A stretch of DNA of 64,000 nucleotides, taken from contig JAFQEZ010000068.1 of assembly GCA_017398805.1 (NCBI GenBank), positions 1 through 64,000 on the forward strand. The letters are read 5' to 3'. Shown here one piece after another: positions 58,531-64,000 of this stretch. The translations under genes were made by a program, and so were the position numbers. The notes under the pieces are model-generated. The model saw only the letters and a program-made list of their open reading frames with translations. It had not been told where the DNA came from and searched no databases. How positions within the stretch are numbered: the stretch's first letter is position 1; each line of letters starts with the position of its first letter. This DNA comes from Bacteroidaceae bacterium. GTDB lineage: Bacteria; Bacteroidota; Bacteroidia; Bacteroidales; Bacteroidaceae.

Positions 58531-59313
58531 TCATGCGTTCAGAGCCTTCTCAATGAGAGAGTTGCGTTTGGGTTTAGGTTCTGCTACCGGTGCTGCACTT
58601 GCCATACCCTTTGGCAGTCCGTCACCGAAATCCTGTTTCATGCGCTGGATACTTGTATTTCGCCCTTTTATATCACCGGCAGCAAAAGCATCCTCGACAT
58701 CCTTATCATATGTAAGCGCATGGTCGAGTGCCGTACAGACCTCATGAGTGTAGCGCCCTGCCATTATCGGGAAAACGACCTGCTCCCATACATTGTCCAT
58801 AAACTCGGCAGGGTCATATCCATGTTCACGGCAAAACTCCTCGATGACAGGACGGCTCTCCTGCAGATTCGCCTCATACTCCTTGCGGTCGTTCGCCATG
58901 CGCATGACCTCCTCCTTGCGCTCCTCGTCGGCAAGCATCATCTCCTCAAACTCAGGAGAATCCTCATCCACGTCCATAAGCGATCGTCCGAAATATCGCG
59001 CAACTGCACTATGAGCGTTACGTTTGCCCTGAATCATGTCGAGCAGCATCTGGGCCATACGCGGGTCACGTTCAAGAACCTCTTTCAAACGTTCGTTCTG
59101 CTCGCTGTTCATATGTACATACTGCAGCAACAGGTCCTGCGATGTAGGGTCGTCGATAGAAAACTCATCACCGAAAATTCTTTTGAGACCCGAGTCGAGC
59201 CTGCCATAGCCACCATCTGAGATGATATTTGCCGCAGCACCGGGATTCTCATTTGCCTGCATTCCACCATCGGGAACTGCACTGGCATTCATGTCATTAA
59301 AATTCTGTTCCAT
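58531..59313 (-). CDS. Scaffold-like protein
   Basis: A 260-residue acidic, helical, Met/Glu-rich protein with low-complexity ends, typical of phage scaffolds. It is the first gene of the right minus-strand block, preceded by the shared phage-type promoter, and lies 33 bp before the capsid gene. Confidence 0.65.
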   Translation of the reverse strand: MEQNFNDMNASAVPDGGMQANENPGAAANIISDGGYGRLDSGLKRIFGDEFSIDDPTSQDLLLQYVHMNSEQNERLKEVLERDPRMAQMLLDMIQGKRNAHSAVARYFGRSLMDVDEDSPEFEEMMLADEERKEEVMRMANDRKEYEANLQESRPVIEEFCREHGYDPAEFMDNVWEQVVFPIMAGRYTHEVCTALDHALTYDKDVEDAFAAGDIKGRNTSIQRMKQDFGDGLPKGMASAAPVAEPKPKRNSLIEKALNA

Positions 59314-59335
59314 AGTTTTTTTGTTTTTTCAACGG

Positions 59336-59379
59336 CAAAGGAACAACACCAAAAGCCTCTCAAGGTTGCTGAATTGACA
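59336..59379 (-). promoter_or_regulatory. Phage-type promoter of the capsid operon
   Basis: Minus-strand TGTCAATTCAGCAA (59366-59379), then 22 bp, then TTCCTTTG (59336-59343), before the scaffold-like gene. A copy of the shared element. Confidence 0.75.
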
Positions 59380-59496
59380 ATTTGGTAAAACCTTTAGGGA
59401 AGTTCTATAAATCAGGAATCAATTATTCTTGGCACACTCGACCACAGCAATCCATTATAGATATATAGCTTTTTTTGGCTACCTGTTGATAACTTG

Positions 59497-59539
59497 TGTC
59501 AAAACAGCAAACATAAAGCCATTTTTGTCTATACTTTTG
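59497..59539 (+). promoter_or_regulatory. Phage-type promoter of the 145-residue gene
   Basis: TGTCAAAACAGCAA (59497-59510), then 21 bp, then TACTTTTG (59532-59539), 16 bp before the ATG at 59556. Including upstream bases it matches 60707-60726 at 18 of 20 positions. Confidence 0.78.
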
Positions 59540-59555
59540 TAGCAAAAAAAGCAGC

Positions 59556-59993
59556 ATGAAAAACACACTCAACAGTTCTGTCCGCGAAGCGCGTAGACAG
59601 GACATTCTCGACACCTTCTTCAACACAATGAAAGAATCGCGCAAAACAAGGCCTTACATTACACAAGGCGAAGTAATTGAACTGGCATCAAAGAGCAGCG
59701 CTCCGCGCTTCTATGTCACTTTTGAAAACGCAAGGCGTTTCGTGTCACTGCTTATGCGAGGCAAGAAACTCCCGATAGTAAACAAGAACAAGCAAGAGAT
59801 GTACAAGGAAATCTACCGCCGTTACAAGGCAAAAGTCAAGGATGCCAATGCACGTTACAAGTACATTATACTTGAAGATATCATCGAAGAGCCTGCCCCA
59901 TCGTTCTACATCGATGGCGAGACCTTCCGCGGCATCATCTACACAACACTGCGCAAGAACAGCAAAACAAACGAATGCAAGGCAATTGCATGA
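59556..59993 (+). CDS. Phage-regulon protein of unknown function
   Basis: A 145-residue basic, helical protein with a mixed C-terminus. Expressed from a shared phage-type promoter, divergent from the capsid operon. No family recognised. Confidence 0.6.
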   Translation: MKNTLNSSVREARRQDILDTFFNTMKESRKTRPYITQGEVIELASKSSAPRFYVTFENARRFVSLLMRGKKLPIVNKNKQEMYKEIYRRYKAKVKDANARYKYIILEDIIEEPAPSFYIDGETFRGIIYTTLRKNSKTNECKAIA

Positions 59994-60004
59994 GTTTTTT
60001 CAAG

Positions 60005-60300
60005 AAATATGAGAGGTTAAATGGAGGCTTGAAACCGAAAAACCATCCCATCGAGCATTTCCCCCTCTGTGCTATACCTTTGAAAGTCTTGTGGATATGT
60101 ATCCTCTGATTGCGGCATACACGCAGAGGAGTACTCTCAACAAAACTGATGCCGGTACATTTTCCCAGCAAAACTTTCTTGATCAACAAGACAAGAGGGA
60201 CAGCAACATCTCTTTCCAGTTTAACAAAACGATTATATGACACGACCTTTGGGAAAAGTCCGCGCAGATGTTTACATACCTTTCCAATCCTGAAAAAGAT
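60005..60300 (-). pseudogene. IS982-family transposase remnant
   Basis: The minus-strand frame carries family text such as LFPKVVSYNRFV, TGISFVESTPLRVC, RNQRIHIHKTF and KCSMGWFFGFK. It stops after the first third of the transposase: the catalytic core beyond FGFK is lost and no inverted ends are visible. It lies between two phage-regulon genes. Confidence 0.75.
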
Positions 60301-60444
60301 TATACAATCTTGGGAGATGTTTATTTTTTTGATGAGCAAGGAGAATATATAGAATCAGTAAATCACGTTCAATTGCAAAAAAGGATATGGAATAACAACC
60401 ACTCCTCTCCACCGGCAGAAACAGTGCCCCACAAAGCACAATAA
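60268..60444 (+). pseudogene. Fragment of an unrecognised gene beside the IS remnant
   Basis: A 58-residue frame (begins MFTYLSNPEKDY) with protein-like composition, partly antisense to the IS remnant. It may be the end of a gene broken by the IS or an unrelated small frame. Confidence 0.35.
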
Positions 60445-60531
60445 AAAAAGCAGGCTGCCGGTGGGTCCTTTAATCTACAGCACTAACTTTTACAGTGGGT
60501 GCTGTTCTTATACAACCACGCATACCTCTTT

Positions 60532-60569
60532 GTCATCTTGACGACTGAAAGGAGGAAAGATCTCGATGG
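60532..60569 (+). repeat. Dispersed intergenic repeat, copy 2
   Basis: It begins GTCATCTTGACGACTG and matches the left part of 18137-18195 with several differences. The right palindromic half is missing or decayed. Confidence 0.55.
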
Positions 60570-60712
60570 ACAAAATGAACAACGGAGGGGAGAATGCACT
60601 AAACATTGACTGAACTCGATAAGCGCGACCCACACAGCACAAACATTGTCTGTGCTTCACGTAACCGTTCGCAGTTCGAACTGTCGATGTTGTACATTCA
60701 TCATCAAACTTA

Positions 60713-60756
60713 TGTCAACACAGCAACCTCTACCCAACACCGGGCTTATATCTTTG
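60713..60756 (+). promoter_or_regulatory. Phage-type promoter of the terminase operon
   Basis: TGTCAACACAGCAA (60713-60726), then 22 bp, then TATCTTTG (60749-60756), 13 bp before ATG 60770. This is the best match to the full consensus. Confidence 0.8.
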
Positions 60757-60769
60757 CCAAAAAAAGAGG

Positions 60770-61276
60770 ATGAAAGAGGTTACAATCACAATCGAATGGA
60801 ATGATATCATCGGGCGTATCTTTGCCGAGAGCGGATATGCAGCTCTTGCACGTGCAAAAGCCGGATTACCCGAGCAGTTCACCGATATTCTGCAAGTGAC
60901 TGAGGATGACCGCAGGATACTTAAAGGGTATATACGTGACAGCATAAACGAAGCTGCCGTAACAATAAGCCGCTACCTTGCGCCCTGCTCTGTGAAGTTC
61001 ATCGGGAACGCCGGTGAAGAAGAGCCTTTGGTATATCTTACTTTCACACCACCACACAACTACCCCGAGAAAATGCTGCCTGCGCTTAAAGAGTGCATAT
61101 CGGCACTTGCTGTATCACGTTGCCTGCAATACTGGGCATTGACAGTAAAGCCGGACGAGGCTAACATACATATCCCAAAGGCACAAGGGGAGCAGCTACA
61201 TATGCGCGAGCTGCTATCGGCACGCACACGTCCGGTAAAAGAGAGCGGCACAGACGACAATATAATTGAAATGTAA
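60770..61276 (+). CDS. Phage-regulon protein, paralogue A of a pair
   Basis: A 168-residue protein of alternating helix and strand. It shares spaced residues with the next gene: an early (I)xWN, a mid-protein LxFxxP-type strand, and a late AIxxxLxxxxxxxWxL helix. Unknown function. It is first in a three-gene operon ending with the large terminase, so a packaging or head role is possible. Confidence 0.6.
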   Translation: MKEVTITIEWNDIIGRIFAESGYAALARAKAGLPEQFTDILQVTEDDRRILKGYIRDSINEAAVTISRYLAPCSVKFIGNAGEEEPLVYLTFTPPHNYPEKMLPALKECISALAVSRCLQYWALTVKPDEANIHIPKAQGEQLHMRELLSARTRPVKESGTDDNIIEM

Positions 61277-61308
61277 GAAACCGAGAAGTTTCTAAACAGC
61301 TACTAACT

Positions 61309-61785
61309 ATGAAAAACACTATACTTATCGGGTGGAACGAACTGCAACAGCAGATTGATTTAAGGAACTATTACATGGGAGAATCGGCAAAACGCAAGGA
61401 TATCGATGCCGACATCATACAAAGCAGCAAGGATGATGAAGAACTGCTCCTTATGTTTGCCGCAGAGGCAGCTAACGGGCTGGTTACTGCTGTTGCTCTT
61501 CGTTTCCCTTATGTAACATGCAATGTAGATAAGGATTACCTCTCCTTTATTTTTGAAACAACAAACAACGGTCGCGAGCACCTTATACCAATGCTCAAAC
61601 AGGCAATCAACGACTATCTTGTCAACGAGATAACCATGCAGTGGCTCCTACACCGCCAGCCACAAATGGCACAAACAAACATATCGCTACGCAACAGTCT
61701 CTACAGCAACGTACAGCACCTGTTCGCAAAGTTCTACAACACAACAAAGGTGCGCAGACGTCCAACAGACCTTGCAGGAATATAA
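61309..61785 (+). CDS. Phage-regulon protein, paralogue B of a pair
   Basis: A 158-residue protein related in layout to the preceding gene. It ends 2 bp before the terminase start. Unknown function. Confidence 0.6.
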   Translation: MKNTILIGWNELQQQIDLRNYYMGESAKRKDIDADIIQSSKDDEELLLMFAAEAANGLVTAVALRFPYVTCNVDKDYLSFIFETTNNGREHLIPMLKQAINDYLVNEITMQWLLHRQPQMAQTNISLRNSLYSNVQHLFAKFYNTTKVRRRPTDLAGI

Positions 61786-61787
61786 TT

Positions 61788-63785
61788 ATGAGGAAGGAAC
61801 AGATCATTAAAGAGAATCTGCGACGGCTGGGAGAGATCTCAGCCGTTTACAATCCGATAAGCGGCGAAGGGTCGACATCGGTGGAGCGCGTTGCCGTAAC
61901 CGTCGAAGGTTTTCCTATCGAGACTCTCTATCTGCCCGTGAGCATGGCTTCTAGCGAGAACATCAAACGGCTCGCCGAAGTGGGCGCAAACGGATACATA
62001 AGAGAAACTACAGGCAAGGAGGCTACCGACCGCAGTGTGATACGTCTTTGGCTGGAGTTCTGCCTCACACGCATAAAGCACGACTTCGAGTATTGGGCAC
62101 GCACCATGACAACCATTGCCGACAAAGGCAAGGGGCGCGACACCGCATTCACCCTGAACCGTCCGCAACGCATATACCTTAAGGCCATGGAGAGATTGCG
62201 CCTGCAGGAGAAACCTATTGACATAATCCTGCTCAAGGCACGCCAATGGGGAGGCAGCACACTTACACAGCTCTACATGCTATGGATACAACTCGTGCAC
62301 AAGCGTAACTGGAACAGCGTTATCTGCGGCGACATCGAGAAACAGTCGTCCATAGTGGCAGGCATGCTCTCTAAAGTCATCAGCCGCTACCCTACCTGGG
62401 CCACAGGAGGGAAACGCATCATCACATCACCCTATCAGGGAGCACAAAAGACGCGAGTCATAAGCTGGAGCAACAGCCGCTACTCGCTCGGTTCGGCACA
62501 GAAGCCCGACTCACTGAGAAGCGAGGACATAAGCATGGCGCACCTGACCGAAGTGGGGCTATGGAAAGCGACACAAGGACGCAAGCCCGAAGACCTTGTC
62601 CAATCCATCTTCGGTTCAATAGCCAGCGGTCCTTATACGATGAAAGTCATCGAGTCCACGGCAAAGGGTGTCGGTAACTTCTTTCACCGTACATGGATCG
62701 ATGCTGTGGAAGAACGGAACAATTTCACACCGGTATTCATTCCTTGGTTTGCCATAGACCTCTATAGCAAACCCATCGAGCAGGAGAGTTACGGTTCTTT
62801 CATCGAGGGCATGAACGAATATGAGCAGCATCTTTTTTCTTTAGGCGCCACACTCGAAGCCATAGCATGGTATCGCGACAAACGGCGCGAAATACCCGAT
62901 GAATGGCGTCTTTTCAGCGAGTTCCCTTCGACACCCGAAGAGGCATTCCAGAGTACCGGCTGCAGGGTGTTCAAGATAAGTTATGTAGAGAACATACGAA
63001 AGGATTGCTGCCCTGCACCATTCATCGGCGACATCGTGACAAGCAACAGAGAGGGAAAGGAAAAGGTGGAGTTTGTAAAGGCATCACCGGGAGAGAAGGA
63101 GGGCAACTGCCTGAGCATATGGCTGATGCCGGAAAAAGAGAACAGCATCAAGGACCGCTATGTAGTCACGGTAGATGTAGGCGGCACAGGCAACAAGGCC
63201 GACTACTCATGCATAGTGGTTGCCGACCGCATTGCCATGATCGAAGGCGGAGTACCTGAAATTGCAGCCTGCTGGCACGGACACATTGAACATGACAGGC
63301 TGGCATGGAAGGCCGTTGAGATTGCACGCGCCTATAATAATGCATTGCTGGTGATAGAGGCAAATACACTTGAGACCGAAGGAACAGAAGGCAATAACTT
63401 CGAATATATACTCAATGAGATTGCAGGGCATTACAGCAACCTCTATTGCCGGACATCACAGATTGAGATAAAGCAGGGGCGTCCGCGCCGTTGGGGATTC
63501 CACACAAACAGCTCCACCAAGCCTATGGTGATAAACTTTCTGATTAAGGCGTTGCGCGACGGGCTTTACATTGAAAGATGCCTGCAGACCACATACGAAC
63601 TCGACCTTTACGAATTCAAGGAGAACGGCAAGGAGATGGGAGCCATCGAAGGCAACCACGACGACCGTGTAATGGCAACAGCCATTCTTGTATGGGTTTG
63701 CTACAACTATCCGCTGCCACAGCGCATTCAGCCGGCACGCAGCGGCAAGAACCGTACACGCATAATAAGCGAAGCAAGCATATGA
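61788..63785 (+). CDS. terL: Phage terminase, large subunit (ATPase-nuclease)
   Basis: About 665 residues from ATG 61788, chosen because it follows the previous stop by 2 bp; the frame is open further upstream. The ATPase has a Walker A-like KARQWGGST (150-158) and IESTAKG coupling motif. The RNase H-like nuclease shows Asp463 (VTVDVGG), Glu524 (VIEAN) and Asp625/626 (HDD). All expected catalytic residues are present, so it looks functional. It cuts and pumps DNA into the capsid. It is unusual in being far from, and opposite in strand to, the portal gene. Confidence 0.88.
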   Translation: MRKEQIIKENLRRLGEISAVYNPISGEGSTSVERVAVTVEGFPIETLYLPVSMASSENIKRLAEVGANGYIRETTGKEATDRSVIRLWLEFCLTRIKHDFEYWARTMTTIADKGKGRDTAFTLNRPQRIYLKAMERLRLQEKPIDIILLKARQWGGSTLTQLYMLWIQLVHKRNWNSVICGDIEKQSSIVAGMLSKVISRYPTWATGGKRIITSPYQGAQKTRVISWSNSRYSLGSAQKPDSLRSEDISMAHLTEVGLWKATQGRKPEDLVQSIFGSIASGPYTMKVIESTAKGVGNFFHRTWIDAVEERNNFTPVFIPWFAIDLYSKPIEQESYGSFIEGMNEYEQHLFSLGATLEAIAWYRDKRREIPDEWRLFSEFPSTPEEAFQSTGCRVFKISYVENIRKDCCPAPFIGDIVTSNREGKEKVEFVKASPGEKEGNCLSIWLMPEKENSIKDRYVVTVDVGGTGNKADYSCIVVADRIAMIEGGVPEIAACWHGHIEHDRLAWKAVEIARAYNNALLVIEANTLETEGTEGNNFEYILNEIAGHYSNLYCRTSQIEIKQGRPRRWGFHTNSSTKPMVINFLIKALRDGLYIERCLQTTYELDLYEFKENGKEMGAIEGNHDDRVMATAILVWVCYNYPLPQRIQPARSGKNRTRIISEASI

Positions 63786-64000
63786 ACAATCGGCAGTAGC
63801 ACAAACTACGGCTCAGTAGAAATTTCGTGTGAGCGAAATAATTCTGGTACAATAAAACTGCTATTCCTTTGATTGTTTTACCCTTAATCTGTTGTCGTTT
63901 ATTCTTCTTATAGTCGTTCTATCACATACTTTTCATGACTGAAAAGTATGCAAAAGGTCCCGGCACACGGAAATTCCAGTCGACCTCTTTTTTGTTCAAG
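63786..64000. other. End of window, non-coding with a hairpin
   Basis: No supported gene. An 11-bp perfect stem (63925-63935 with 63940-63950, 4-nt loop) may be the terminator of the terminase operon, though a T-tract is absent. Confidence 0.5.

Larger units (their letters stand above)
59994..60769. other. Gene-poor segment between phage-regulon genes
   Basis: It contains the IS982 remnant, the 58-residue fragment, a dispersed repeat related to 18137-18169 (60532-60564), and the promoter of the terminase operon. No intact gene is seen. Confidence 0.6.

Overview
The window looks like a chromosomal segment of a Bacteroidales bacterium (Bacteroides/Prevotella-like; species not determinable by eye). 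The reasons are promoters of the TTTG / TAnnTTTG type, little Shine-Dalgarno signal, an F-type ATP synthase operon in the order atpD-C-I-B-E-F-H-A-G, BspA-like surface proteins, and an AspT/AspD pair. I see no rRNA, tRNA or CRISPR array.

Region 1 (1-15.7 kb) is a defence island. It holds the 3' end of a type III restriction gene, then a three-gene operon (ParB-like protein, D12-class adenine methyltransferase, OLD-like ATPase-TOPRIM protein) that matches no named system I can recall. Next come a C-terminally broken tyrosine recombinase and a complete type I R-M locus (hsdR, hsdM, hsdS). Its specificity gene faces silent hsdS cassettes through nested inverted repeats, including one of 106 bp, so it is a phase-variable shufflon. 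A DUF3791-DUF3990-DUF3791 toxin-antitoxin-like operon closes the island.

Region 2 (16.2-24.0 kb) is metabolic: aspartate:alanine exchange and decarboxylation (aspT, aspD), malic enzyme (maeB), a TIGR02757 protein and dapA. Region 3 (24.1-31.3 kb) is one minus-strand operon for secreted proteins: a BspA-like LRR protein, an InlB-repeat/cohesin-like/dockerin protein, a cohesin-like protein, and a 50-residue peptide gene followed by a clear terminator. ligA and a small lipoprotein follow.

Region 4 (34-64 kb) is the most surprising part. Genes for a tailed, podovirus-like particle occur in two blocks on either side of the housekeeping ATP synthase operon (42.1-49.2 kb). The left block (34.1-42.0 kb) has the portal, a 1494-residue protein with an HExxH motif, and small proteins. 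The right block (51.7-63.8 kb) has a tail nozzle-like protein, a spanin, a holin, connector-like proteins, capsid, scaffold and an intact large terminase. A LexA-like S24 repressor lies between them. I see no integrase, replication genes, endolysin or tail fibre.

Five copies of one promoter element (TGTCAnnnnAGCAA, then 21-22 bp, then a -7 box) precede the phage-like transcription units on both sides of the ATP synthase genes. The two blocks therefore look like one regulon. A domesticated phage or gene-transfer-agent-like element is the most interesting reading; a decayed, rearranged prophage or an assembly artefact are the alternatives.
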